From MADRE3 sp963718195 (lineage in GTDB: Bacteria > Desulfobacterota > Desulfobulbia > Desulfobulbales > Desulfocapsaceae): DNA of 64,000 nt. Each line of letters begins with the position of its first letter. Position 1 is the first letter of the stretch. Where the stretch lies: the NCBI GenBank assembly GCA_963718195.1, contig CAVQYQ010000005.1, forward strand, positions 434,001 through 498,000, in the 5' to 3' direction. Below are positions 8,622 through 17,465 of the stretch, in pieces. The notes under the pieces were generated by a model that was given only the letters and a program-made list of their open reading frames with translations, was not told the origin of the DNA and made no database searches. Position numbers and translations under genes: made by a program.

Positions 8622-10067
8622 ATGTCCCAGAATGTTTACCAGGAACCACTGACAAGTCGTTACACAAGCATCGAAATGCAAAAATTATTTTCAGAAGAAA
8701 CGAAATTTCAAACCTGGAGACGTTGCTGGGTTGCTCTGGCTGAATCCCAATATGAACTTGGTCTCACTGATCTAGTCTCAATTGCTATGATTGACTCGAT
8801 GCGTGAAAATATAACCAATATCGATTTTGAGTTGGCCAGGAACAAAGAAAAAGAAATACGCCATGATGTCATGGCCCATGTTTATGAATTTGGCACCAAG
8901 GCCCCTCTTGCTGAACCAATTATTCATTTAGGGGCGACTTCACAATTTGTCGTCTGTAATACAGACTTAATCCTCCAGCAAAAAGCCCTCGCTTTAATTA
9001 AAGCAGGAATTCTAAACGTCATTAATAATCTCTCCAAATTCTGTTATAAATACAAAGATATGCCGACACTTGGGTATACCCATTACCAACCTGCGCAGCC
9101 GACGACCGTTGGTAAGAGAAATACCCTGTACTTGCAGGATTTATTATTAGACCTAGAGTATCTCGACATCTTCGTTAGTAAAATGGCAGCCCGGGGAGCA
9201 AAAGGAACAGTCGGCACCCAGGCCACTTTTCTCGAACTCTTTAGAGGAAACCATGAAAAAGTAAGGCAACTTGATGCACTGGTTGCAAAAAAACTTGGTT
9301 TTGAAAAATCTATTCCCGTCACTGGCCAGACCTATAGTAGAAAAAATGATTCTAAACTTTCTGAAACACTTGCAGGGATTGGTGCTACTGCCCATAAGTT
9401 TGCTGTTGACTTGCGTCTGTTGTCAAATCTCAAAGTCCAGGAGGAACCTTTTGCCAAAAACCAGACGGGATCTTCCGCAATGGCCTACAAGCGCAATCCA
9501 ATGAGGTCCGAAAGAATGACTGGCCTGGCAAGAAAATTAATGGGGCTCACTGCTAACTTTTCAGCTACCTATTCAAATCAGTGGTTTGAACGAACACTCG
9601 ACGATTCTGCCATTCGCAGAATGGATATACCACAGGCATTTTTACTCACCGACGCAATATTAAAGTTATTTGTTAATATAACATCCGATATGGTTGTATA
9701 TCCAAAACAAATAGAAAACCATATACGCGCAGAACTACCCTTTATGGCAACGGAAAAGATACTGATGGAGGCAGTTGCAAAAGGGAAAAGTCGACAGGAA
9801 ATGCACGAAGTAGTCAAGGAACACTCGATTGAGTCTGGAATAAGGGTGAAAAATGATGGTCTTGAAAATGATCTTTTTAACCGGCTTGGTGCCGATGACA
9901 GAATTCCATTTTCACTTTCTGAACTGGAGTCTATGACCGATGATCTTTCCCAGTTTACCGGACGAGCATCGCAACAAACAACAGATTTTCTCGAAGAGAT
10001 TGTCTGGCCGCTACTCAAGGATAATCAAGAACTGCTCACCTCTTTTGATGCGAGCCTCGATGTTTGA
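8622..10067 (+). CDS. purB: Adenylosuccinate lyase PurB, long eukaryote-like type
   Basis: Fumarase/aspartase-superfamily lyase acting twice in purine synthesis (SAICAR to AICAR, and adenylosuccinate to AMP). The N-terminus LTSRYTSIEMQKLFSEE and FQTWRRCWVALAE resembles animal ADSL rather than the short bacterial PurB. The TSQFVVCNTDL and YTHYQPAQPTTVGKR boxes and the signature loop GSSAMAYKRNPMRSE are intact. The ATG at 8622 is chosen over a TTG at 8610 because GGAG lies at the right distance before it. The end overlaps the DUF4911 gene. Confidence 0.93.
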   Translation: MSQNVYQEPLTSRYTSIEMQKLFSEETKFQTWRRCWVALAESQYELGLTDLVSIAMIDSMRENITNIDFELARNKEKEIRHDVMAHVYEFGTKAPLAEPIIHLGATSQFVVCNTDLILQQKALALIKAGILNVINNLSKFCYKYKDMPTLGYTHYQPAQPTTVGKRNTLYLQDLLLDLEYLDIFVSKMAARGAKGTVGTQATFLELFRGNHEKVRQLDALVAKKLGFEKSIPVTGQTYSRKNDSKLSETLAGIGATAHKFAVDLRLLSNLKVQEEPFAKNQTGSSAMAYKRNPMRSERMTGLARKLMGLTANFSATYSNQWFERTLDDSAIRRMDIPQAFLLTDAILKLFVNITSDMVVYPKQIENHIRAELPFMATEKILMEAVAKGKSRQEMHEVVKEHSIESGIRVKNDGLENDLFNRLGADDRIPFSLSELESMTDDLSQFTGRASQQTTDFLEEIVWPLLKDNQELLTSFDASLDV

Positions 10068-10296
10068 GTTTCCTGAGAAAGAAACCAAGAGACTGGTAGA
10101 TGTTTTTTTCATAATCGAGCCGCGAAGATTTCATCTTCTCAAGTTTATACTTGAAGGATATGACAATCTTGCAGTCCTTTCTTCAATCGAGCGGAAAAAA
10201 GGTGTTGTTCGTATAAAAACCTCAGATGATTCGCTCCATGAATTAATGTATCTGATGGCAGATATTTCAGAATATATCAACAGACCAACTATTTAA
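10060..10296 (+). CDS. DUF4911 family small protein
   Basis: A protein of about 78 aa starting at the ATG that overlaps the purB stop by 8 bp. The core RRFHLLKFILEGYDNLAVLSSIERK and the C-terminal helix match the DUF4911 pattern seen in Desulfobacterota, where such genes often sit next to miaB. Function is unknown; a small ligand-sensing or regulatory fold is possible but unproven. Longer starts upstream lie inside purB and give sequence unlike the family. It forms a purB-DUF4911-miaB run. Confidence 0.75.
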   Translation: MFEFPEKETKRLVDVFFIIEPRRFHLLKFILEGYDNLAVLSSIERKKGVVRIKTSDDSLHELMYLMADISEYINRPTI

Positions 10297-10317
10297 TCGA
10301 TACCCATTATTATACCA

Positions 10318-11700
10318 ATGCTGGATAAAACATTTTTTATTAAAACCTTCGGCTGTCAAATGAACATCCGGGACACCGAAATCATGGCACAGGGCTTATC
10401 TGAAAACGGATATATCGAAAGTGGATCAATCGATGACGCCTCACTTGTTGTCCTGAACACCTGCTCTATTCGTGCCAAAGCAGAACAGAAAGTTTTCAGT
10501 CTTCTCGGTGCATTGAGAAAAAATAAACAAGCCAATCCCGCTATGCAGATATGTGTCGCCGGCTGCGTCGCCCAGCAGGAAGGTAATAAAATCATCGAAC
10601 GTATGCCCCATGTAGACCTGGTCATTGGTACCCAGCATATCTATGACCTACCGCGGTTGCTTTCCCGGGCTGCTTCCACCAGATCGGCTATTAATCTAGC
10701 AGATGATTATGAAATTCCACGATTTGTACCTGCGGTGTCAAATCGTCTGGCGGAAGCTAAACCGGACGCCCCTCTACTCCCTTCAGATTTTCAGTTCAGC
10801 CGGTTTGTCACCATTATGCAAGGATGCAATAACTTCTGCACCTACTGTGTGGTTCCTTATACCAGAGGAAGAGAAGTTTCCCGAAGTGTCGTCGATATCG
10901 TTGACGAGGTAAAAGTCCTCGTAGATTCAGGTGTGTCAGAAATCACTCTTCTCGGCCAGAACGTTAATTCCTACGGCAGGTCAAACAGCGTAACTGAAGA
11001 CCAGACGCCTTACTCATTTGCAATGCTTTTGCACAAGGTAGCCACGATCGAAGGGTTGAAACGGCTTCGATTCACAACCTCTAATCCAAAGGATTTGTCC
11101 ACTGAGTTGATAAACTGTTTTTCTGATATTGATATTTTATGTCCCCAGTTCCACCTGCCGGTACAATCCGGCTCAGACAGGATCCTGAAACGCATGAACA
11201 GAAAGTATTCTGTCAAAAATTATCTTGAGAAAGTCGAAGCCCTGAGAAGGGTATGTCCGCAGATTGCCTTGTCAACAGATATCATTGTTGGTTTTCCCGG
11301 CGAAACAGACCAGGACTTTGAGGAAACCATGGGCCTGCTCGAAACAGTCCGATATAGCGGTTCATTCTCGTTTAAATACTCCGACCGGCCAGGGACAAAA
11401 GCCCAGCATCTTGATTCCAAAGTTCCAGAACAAATCAAGAGTGACCGATTACACCGTTTCCAGAAACGACAGGACGAGATAAGCCATGAGCAGAACATGG
11501 CCAAGATTGGCAAAACGGTAAAAATACTCGTGGAAAAAGTCAACGATACGAGCGTTGTCGGGAGAACCGAGACAAATCATATCGTACATGTTGATACAGC
11601 TGGCCAAAAAAATCTGGTAAAGCCCGGGGATTATCGTGCTGTAACAGTATCATATGGAGGGCAACACTCATTAAAGGCGGATTTAGATTCAACGCTGTAG
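10318..11700 (+). CDS. miaB: tRNA-2-methylthio-N6-dimethylallyladenosine synthase MiaB
   Basis: Radical SAM methylthiotransferase that converts i6A37 to ms2i6A37, completing the MiaA-initiated modification. The UPF0004 N-terminal domain has three cluster cysteines (FGCQMN, LNTCSIR, AGCVAQ). The radical SAM motif is MQGCNNFCTYCVVPYTRGRE. A C-terminal TRAM domain (VLVEKVNDTSVVGRTETN) binds RNA. The 460 aa length is normal. LGQNVNSYG and HLPVQSGSD support MiaB over MtaB or RimO. Confidence 0.96.
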   Translation: MLDKTFFIKTFGCQMNIRDTEIMAQGLSENGYIESGSIDDASLVVLNTCSIRAKAEQKVFSLLGALRKNKQANPAMQICVAGCVAQQEGNKIIERMPHVDLVIGTQHIYDLPRLLSRAASTRSAINLADDYEIPRFVPAVSNRLAEAKPDAPLLPSDFQFSRFVTIMQGCNNFCTYCVVPYTRGREVSRSVVDIVDEVKVLVDSGVSEITLLGQNVNSYGRSNSVTEDQTPYSFAMLLHKVATIEGLKRLRFTTSNPKDLSTELINCFSDIDILCPQFHLPVQSGSDRILKRMNRKYSVKNYLEKVEALRRVCPQIALSTDIIVGFPGETDQDFEETMGLLETVRYSGSFSFKYSDRPGTKAQHLDSKVPEQIKSDRLHRFQKRQDEISHEQNMAKIGKTVKILVEKVNDTSVVGRTETNHIVHVDTAGQKNLVKPGDYRAVTVSYGGQHSLKADLDSTL

Positions 11701-11744
11701 TGGTGATCCCAGGCCTTGTACGCTGCTGTCCGGTCTTTACGCGT

Positions 11745-12086
11745 TTAGCCTTTCACCCTCTCTCCACAGCCATGTATCCCGACTACTGAGGAGTAGATAT
11801 TCTGAGCCCTGTTCATTGCCTCTTGAGACTGGAGAGCAACGCGATACGCCCTGTGCCACTGGTTCCTTTTCCAGAGATTTTTTGCTGTATGCAGGAGTTC
11901 GTGGGATACCTCAAGCTGGGCCTTCATCCCGAATGGAAAATGTCTTCTGCTACGGCCCCATTCCAATCGTCCCTCGACATCGATGATAGCATCTTCGTAT
12001 TCGTCTTCGATAGACTCCTGCCGAGCGAACTGAATAAACAGGTGGAAAATTGCGACGAAAAATACAATTGCCAAAATTGCGCTCAT
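11745..12086 (-). CDS. Small single-pass membrane protein of unknown function
   Basis: The product is 113 aa with an N-terminal hydrophobic segment (SAILAIVFFVAIFHLFIQFA) and a charged cytoplasmic-looking remainder (EDEYEDAIIDVEGRLEWG, HELLHTAKNLWKRNQWHRAY). Arg and Trp are frequent and the helix ends with AYRVALQSQEAMNRAQ. I do not recognise a family. Codon use looks coding and the overlapping plus-strand frame is poorer. It stands alone between convergent miaB and the aminotransferase. Confidence 0.6.
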   Translation of the reverse strand: MSAILAIVFFVAIFHLFIQFARQESIEDEYEDAIIDVEGRLEWGRSRRHFPFGMKAQLEVSHELLHTAKNLWKRNQWHRAYRVALQSQEAMNRAQNIYSSVVGIHGCGERVKG

Positions 12087-12333
12087 GTCGGTTCTCCTGA
12101 ATAATGGTGGACATCAAAGAACATGATGCAACGAGCGAGCCCTGGAGTATCTTGCCGCTCCTGCTGAGTGTCAGCTTTTGTTACTCCGCACTGTAAGACA
12201 GAATATCTGCAGTCAATATAATACTAACATATTTGCTTCAGTCTTCTTAATAATAGTCTTATTCTTGGTGCTTTATCGGTGAGTTTTTGAATAAAAGAGA
12301 GGTTCCTTTGGGCATCGCAATGTTCGTAACGAT

Positions 12334-13674
12334 TTACTTTATTAACCCCATCGCCTGTTCTTCCTCGGTTATGCAACTGTCCAGAACCACGATAGCCTGA
12401 TCAATATCTTCTTTTGAAATGATCAGCGGAGGCGCAAATTCCAGAGCCATCCCCATGGTCTTTACAAGAACACCTTTCTGCTTTGCACGAAAGATGATAC
12501 TCATTAAATTTTCCAATGGCAGTGATGCACGTGTTTTTTTGTCGCTGGTAAAATCGATTGCCAGCCAGAGACCAGTACCTCTGACTTCTCCTACGATTTG
12601 ATGGTGTTCCAAGGTTTGTAACCCTTCAAGGAAATAGTGCCCCATCAGTTCACTGTTTTCAACAAGATTTTCACTCTCTATCAGTTCGAGATTTCTCACT
12701 CCAACGGCACAAGAAACCGGGTGATTTCCATAGGTATGCAAGTGGTTTAACAATTCTACCGGTTCTGTGAGTTGGTCAGAACACCCTACTGCTCCCAGCG
12801 GTACATAGCCACTTGTCAACCCTTTTGCCATGGTCATGATGTCCGGCTGAACATCGAAATGTTCGGTGGCAAACATTCGACCAGTACGACCGAAACCGCA
12901 GATCACTTCATCAAGGACGAGCAGTATGTCATAGCGATCACAAATTTCATCAATGAGCGGCCAGTATTCAGGGGGTGGCCTATATGCACCAAAGCCCTGC
13001 TGGATCGGTTCCCCGATAAACATGGAAATTTGCTCCGGTCCTTCAAATTCAATAATCCGGGTCAGCTCACGGGCACAAGCGATATCGCAATCAGGATAGC
13101 GCAGGTTATGTGGACAGCGGTAGCAATAGGGTGATTCAATAAATGCAGCCCCTGGTGCAAGCGGCTCCATCAGCTGACGCATTGGCATGACAATACCAAG
13201 AGCGCGCACACCGATACCGTTGACACCGTGATAGGCGCCACGTCGTGACACGACTTTGAAGCGCCCCTGTTCACCCCGATAATAATGGTAATGTTTGGCC
13301 AGTTTCATTGCGGTCTCGACGGCTTCGGAGCCATCGCACTCGAAAATAAAGCGATCTATTCCAGCCGGGGTGATTTCCGCGAGTTTGTCAGCCAGGTTCA
13401 TCGCAGGAGCATTGGCAAACCCCATTGGCGTGAAATAGGCCATCTGGCACATCTGGTCATAGCTGGCCTGGGCAAGTTCTTTGCGACCGTATCCGACATG
13501 AACAGGCCTGGTTCCACCAGCTTCCAAATCTATAAATTCTTTACCGTCCTGATCGAAAACACGCACACCCTCTCCCCTGACAATGACACTGATGCCCTGC
13601 TTGACATCTTTTCTGTTCGTTCTGTGCAGCATTAATCGGGATGTCTCATCAAGTTTATTAATAGATTTGGCCAT
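12334..13674 (-). CDS. Class III omega-amino-acid aminotransferase, Tpa-like paralogue
   Basis: PLP-dependent fold-type I transaminase, 446 aa. DEVICGFGRTG and the PLP-lysine segment TMAKGLTSGYVPLGA are present. It resembles the taurine aminotransferase at 60058-61452, including a shared cysteine insert (YCYRCPHNLRYPDCDIACA here; CCYRCPFDKSYPGCNIECA there). The substrate could be taurine, beta-alanine, hypotaurine or another omega-amine; the sequence does not decide. No ammonium-recycling or lyase gene is adjacent, so it appears as a single-gene unit. Confidence 0.82.
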   Translation of the reverse strand: MAKSINKLDETSRLMLHRTNRKDVKQGISVIVRGEGVRVFDQDGKEFIDLEAGGTRPVHVGYGRKELAQASYDQMCQMAYFTPMGFANAPAMNLADKLAEITPAGIDRFIFECDGSEAVETAMKLAKHYHYYRGEQGRFKVVSRRGAYHGVNGIGVRALGIVMPMRQLMEPLAPGAAFIESPYCYRCPHNLRYPDCDIACARELTRIIEFEGPEQISMFIGEPIQQGFGAYRPPPEYWPLIDEICDRYDILLVLDEVICGFGRTGRMFATEHFDVQPDIMTMAKGLTSGYVPLGAVGCSDQLTEPVELLNHLHTYGNHPVSCAVGVRNLELIESENLVENSELMGHYFLEGLQTLEHHQIVGEVRGTGLWLAIDFTSDKKTRASLPLENLMSIIFRAKQKGVLVKTMGMALEFAPPLIISKEDIDQAIVVLDSCITEEEQAMGLIK

Positions 13675-13951
13675 TGCTCTATCTCCTGTATGAAAAGAGT
13701 ATGTAAATTGCGATAGGTTTCAGACAAAAAATAACGAGAATGCAGATAAAAAGCGACAATCATTCTACCCCAGAGTAATTCAGAACTGTTCGTAAATTGT
13801 CCGATACTTGGAAACCCGGTGTTTAGAAGAAAAACCAAGAGCGCTGGAAGGCCCTAATTCGAGACGGCTCAAGTCGCAGTTAGGCCCTTGTCCGGTAAGG
13901 TGTTTGCAGTCATATTCTGTCAGCTTTATTAAACAATGGATAAACTGGATG

Positions 13952-14452
13952 TTATCCGTGAGGAAACTGACGACAGTATTCATAGAGGCTCATACTGGCG
14001 GCGGTTGCAACATTAAAACTGTGGGGTAATGCATAAACGGGGATCTCAACCACGTCATCAAGTATCTGGAGGATCTCGGTAGTCAGACCGGTGCGTTCGT
14101 TGCCCACCACAAGGACAGTTCGTCTTTGAAACCTGTATGTGTGCAGTGACACAGAACCAGTGGTCTGCTCCAATCCTACCAGTCGATAGCCATCATTTCG
14201 CAACCTGAGCAGCACTGGTTTTAATGTCCGGTGAGTTGCTATTTCCATATTTGAAATACCATCTCTGGCGATTTTCGAGATCAGACTTGCATTACCGGTC
14301 AAGACAAGTCGTTCTATTGCACAACCACTTGACGTGCGGGCAATACTTGAGATGTTCACATTGCTGCGCATCGGGGCGCATGCGACTATCAGCTCTCGAG
14401 GCCGGGTCAGGTTGGAGACGGGCTTGTGGCGCAGATGCTTGAATGTGCTCAT
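13952..14452 (-). CDS. SpoU/TrmH-family RNA 2'-O-ribose methyltransferase
   Basis: SPOUT methyltransferase of 166 aa: IVACAPMRSNVNISSIART (motif 1), VLVVGNERTGLTTEILQILD (motif 2) and IPVYALPHSFNVATAASMSLYEY (motif 3) are clear. The arginine of motif 1 and the asparagine of motif 3, needed for catalysis, are present. The RNA target cannot be read from sequence. Its ATG overlaps the TGA of truA (ATGA), so both are translated from one message and both modify RNA. Confidence 0.88.
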   Translation of the reverse strand: MSTFKHLRHKPVSNLTRPRELIVACAPMRSNVNISSIARTSSGCAIERLVLTGNASLISKIARDGISNMEIATHRTLKPVLLRLRNDGYRLVGLEQTTGSVSLHTYRFQRRTVLVVGNERTGLTTEILQILDDVVEIPVYALPHSFNVATAASMSLYEYCRQFPHG

Positions 14453-15252
14453 GAATCAGATTGCTCTTGCCTATCTTTGCAAAGCTCTTCTGGTGAGTAA
14501 AATACCCGTTCAAGGTAAAGGCCTGAGGCAGGTGCTGCTCCCGGTGCGGCTTTACGATCTCTGGCCTTGAGAATTCGAGAGATATCTTCTCTGCTATAAC
14601 GCCCTTCTCCCACTTTAACAAGGGTGCGAATGATATTGCGCACCATTTTATAGAGAAATCCGTCTGCACAGATGTCAATGGTAATAACAGGCATCTCCAA
14701 CCCTATTTCCATGCTCGAGACGGTGCGGGTGGTCGACTTATAGGTGAAATTAGACCGTGTCGCGAAGGAGGCAAAATTGAGCGTACCAACAAAATCTGGG
14801 CAAACATCGATCATCGCCTGAACATCAAGGGGAGTTCTGACATGCCAGACTCTACCATCACGGTCTGTCGGGAGGTTTATATCGTTCCAGATGACATATC
14901 GATACCGTTTTGCAATCGCACTTTCTCGGACATGAAAACCGAGTGGAGCCTTGGCGACCTCAACCACTCGAATATCTGCAGGAAGCATATCATTCAGACT
15001 GTTCCTGATACCCTGCAGTTCAGCCCCAAGGGGAAGTTCAACGCTCACCACCTGACCATTGGCATGGGTTCCCCGATCGGTTCGACCAGCACTCCTGACT
15101 GGTACACGGAGTCCGAACACCTTGTCCACTGCCTGCTCCATGGCAAACTGGATCGTTGGTTTGTCTCCATGACGCTGCCAGCCGAAGTAGCCTCGACCAT
15201 CATAGGAGATAGTCATTTTATAGGTGGAAAGTGGAGCGTTATGAGATTTCAT
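14449..15252 (-). CDS. truA: tRNA pseudouridine(38-40) synthase TruA
   Basis: Makes pseudouridine in the anticodon stem at positions 38-40. The catalytic aspartate is Asp59 in RSAGRTDRGTHA. The early TISYDGRGYFGWQ box and late FLYKMVRNIIRTLVKVGEGR are typical. The length of 267 aa is standard. An internal ATG (MTISYDG) is an alternative start. Downstream is the SpoU gene with ATGA overlap. Confidence 0.95.
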   Translation of the reverse strand: MKSHNAPLSTYKMTISYDGRGYFGWQRHGDKPTIQFAMEQAVDKVFGLRVPVRSAGRTDRGTHANGQVVSVELPLGAELQGIRNSLNDMLPADIRVVEVAKAPLGFHVRESAIAKRYRYVIWNDINLPTDRDGRVWHVRTPLDVQAMIDVCPDFVGTLNFASFATRSNFTYKSTTRTVSSMEIGLEMPVITIDICADGFLYKMVRNIIRTLVKVGEGRYSREDISRILKARDRKAAPGAAPASGLYLERVFYSPEELCKDRQEQSDS

Positions 15253-15329
15253 AGTAATTTCTGGGAAGTGGGAGTGTATTGTAAAAAGTGGGTTGGTACC
15301 GACTAGAAAAGAATTTTAATCCGATCAGG

Positions 15330-15358
15330 CGCATTTTTGGTTGTCAACCAAAAATGCG
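15330..15358 (-). terminator. Palindromic hairpin after parC
   Basis: A 14-bp perfect stem (CGCATTTTTGGTTG and its complement) closes around a single base, between the parC stop and the truA start. There is no U-tract after it on the minus strand, so it may be a cruciform-like or Rho-assisted terminator rather than a classical intrinsic one. Confidence 0.5.
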
Positions 15359-15380
15359 GGCGAAAACAAATAGAATTGCC

Positions 15381-17414
15381 TTATTCTTTTTCTGGTTCAG
15401 CCTGACCTGAACTTGCATCTCCATTCTCACTGTCCGTGGATGGCTCCATTCCCGGCAAAGACATGTTTACCCGCTCTTTCAGTACCCGCTCTGTCGATTC
15501 AACCACCCTTCTGACCACGCGTGTAGACACCCGCTTTCCCTTGGCACCTGCTCCTTTAATAAGATAATCATTGAAATCAACTTCAAGGACGTTACTCCGG
15601 GCACGTTGAGAGGGAACAAAGCTTACCCTGGCGTGTTTGTCTTCTCCCAGCAGCAGCAGAAGTATTCGAGACCGTTTGTTTTCTGGAAAAAGACGATACT
15701 CTTTCTCGAGGATAAACTTTGGTGTTTTAAATCGCTTCACGTAGCCATGGTTTTCCTTGCCATCACGATAGATGACATTAAAAACCAGCTCCCTTTTCAG
15801 TATTGCACAATACTCAAGCTCACTGCCGACAAATAATTTATCAGTAACCGATATAACCTTGTACATGCCTGTACTGAAGATGAGAAGAATCCTGTCATAC
15901 TCAGAACATTGCAAAGATATATTCTTAACCTGATCTTCACATTTGATCTGGTAACCAAGAAAACCGGTTGCCCTGTTATAGCCAACGGTAAGATTCGATA
16001 ATGCAACTTTTCTGGCTACAACTTCCGAAAATGTCGTGATTTCTGTTTTTCTCGGAAAACGCTCACCATACTTTTCAAGGAGTTTGTCTAAATAATTGAT
16101 GGTGTAGCCCACCACATCCTTAAGATATCTTTCAACCGCTTTGATTGCTTTATTGATGGTCTGAATTTCTTTTGCCTGCTTTTCGATATCATATCGTGAA
16201 ATTCTCTTTATCCTGATCTCAAGCAGTCGTTCAATATCTTCATTGGTGACATCTCGTAAAAACTCTTTTCTATAGGGTTTGAGTGAACCATCTACTGTCT
16301 TGACAACATCAGCATAACTTCTCTTTTCTTCAATATTTTTATAAAGCCGCTCCTCGATAAAAATTTGCTCAAGCAGCCGGGCCTGTAGTTTTTCCCGCTG
16401 CCGCTCGAGATCGATTTCAAGTTCCTTTTTAAGATCCTGAACCAGCTTCTCCGTGTTAAATGCCAGCACATCCTCAACAGTACTGGTTTCTGGCAAATTG
16501 TTCCTGATCAGGGTCAGGTTTGTATTGAGGGATATCTCACAATCAGAGAAGGCATAAAGGGCTTTTATGGTATCTTTTGCATAGATGCCCCGTGGCAGTT
16601 TTATTTCGATTTCAACATTTTCAGCGGTAAAGTCACTAATTGATAATACTTTGATTTTACCGGATTTTGCGGCTTTCTCAATAGAGTCGATCAGAGAAGT
16701 CGTCGTCGTCCCATAGGGAATCTGGGTAATTGTTACCGTTTTTTCATTGGTTTCTTCAATGTGTGCCCGACACCGAACCTTACCATTTCCGTGATCATAA
16801 TCGGTGACGTCGAGTAGCCCCTGTTGCTGAAAGTCTGGATACAGCGTAATCTCATTTCCTTTGAGAATTTCTATTTGGGCTTGAAGTAATTCACAGAAGT
16901 TGTGAGGCAGAATACGGGTTGCCATGCCAACGGCGATACCGTCTGCTCCCTGCAGCAATAGTATCGGAATTTTTGCAGGAAGTGTCACCGGCTCCGTCAT
17001 CCGGCCATCATATGAATCTATAAACTCAGTTAAATCCCTGTTGAACATGACTTCGCGGGCAAGGGGGGTGAGCCTGCACTCGATATAGCGTGCTGCTGAA
17101 GCCTGGTCTCCTGTATAGATGTTGCCAAAATTACCCTGCTGATCTATCAGGAACCCTTTATTGGAAAGGTTAACCAGGGCGGCAAAAATCGATGCATCGC
17201 CGTGGGGATGGAGCTTCATGGTTTCCCCGACAATGTTTGCCACTTTGTGAAACCTGCCGTCATCCACATTGAACAGGGTCTGCAGGATACGTCGCTGCAC
17301 CGGTTTCAAGCCGTCCTCTATCGAGGGAATCGCCCTTTCTTTAATGACGTAGGAGGTATATTCAAGAAAGTTGGTGTCAAATAATTTGTGTAATTTGCCG
17401 ATCTGCTGAGTCAT
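15381..17414 (-). CDS. parC: DNA topoisomerase IV-type subunit A (ParC/GyrA family)
   Basis: Type IIA topoisomerase cleavage subunit, 677 aa. The active-site tyrosine is Tyr110 in SAARYIECRLTP. The LKPVQRRIL and KLHPHGDASIFAAL boxes and the QGADGIAVGMATRILPHN loop are present. The C-terminal part is short compared with GyrA and lacks an obvious GyrA box, which favours a decatenating topo IV role. It follows parE with a gap of about 50 bp, so the two subunits are made together. Confidence 0.88.
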   Translation of the reverse strand: MTQQIGKLHKLFDTNFLEYTSYVIKERAIPSIEDGLKPVQRRILQTLFNVDDGRFHKVANIVGETMKLHPHGDASIFAALVNLSNKGFLIDQQGNFGNIYTGDQASAARYIECRLTPLAREVMFNRDLTEFIDSYDGRMTEPVTLPAKIPILLLQGADGIAVGMATRILPHNFCELLQAQIEILKGNEITLYPDFQQQGLLDVTDYDHGNGKVRCRAHIEETNEKTVTITQIPYGTTTTSLIDSIEKAAKSGKIKVLSISDFTAENVEIEIKLPRGIYAKDTIKALYAFSDCEISLNTNLTLIRNNLPETSTVEDVLAFNTEKLVQDLKKELEIDLERQREKLQARLLEQIFIEERLYKNIEEKRSYADVVKTVDGSLKPYRKEFLRDVTNEDIERLLEIRIKRISRYDIEKQAKEIQTINKAIKAVERYLKDVVGYTINYLDKLLEKYGERFPRKTEITTFSEVVARKVALSNLTVGYNRATGFLGYQIKCEDQVKNISLQCSEYDRILLIFSTGMYKVISVTDKLFVGSELEYCAILKRELVFNVIYRDGKENHGYVKRFKTPKFILEKEYRLFPENKRSRILLLLLGEDKHARVSFVPSQRARSNVLEVDFNDYLIKGAGAKGKRVSTRVVRRVVESTERVLKERVNMSLPGMEPSTDSENGDASSGQAEPEKE

Positions 17415-17465
17415 GGATAGAGCGTCTTAATGAGTTAACATAGGAAGAACAACATAATGGCTGAA

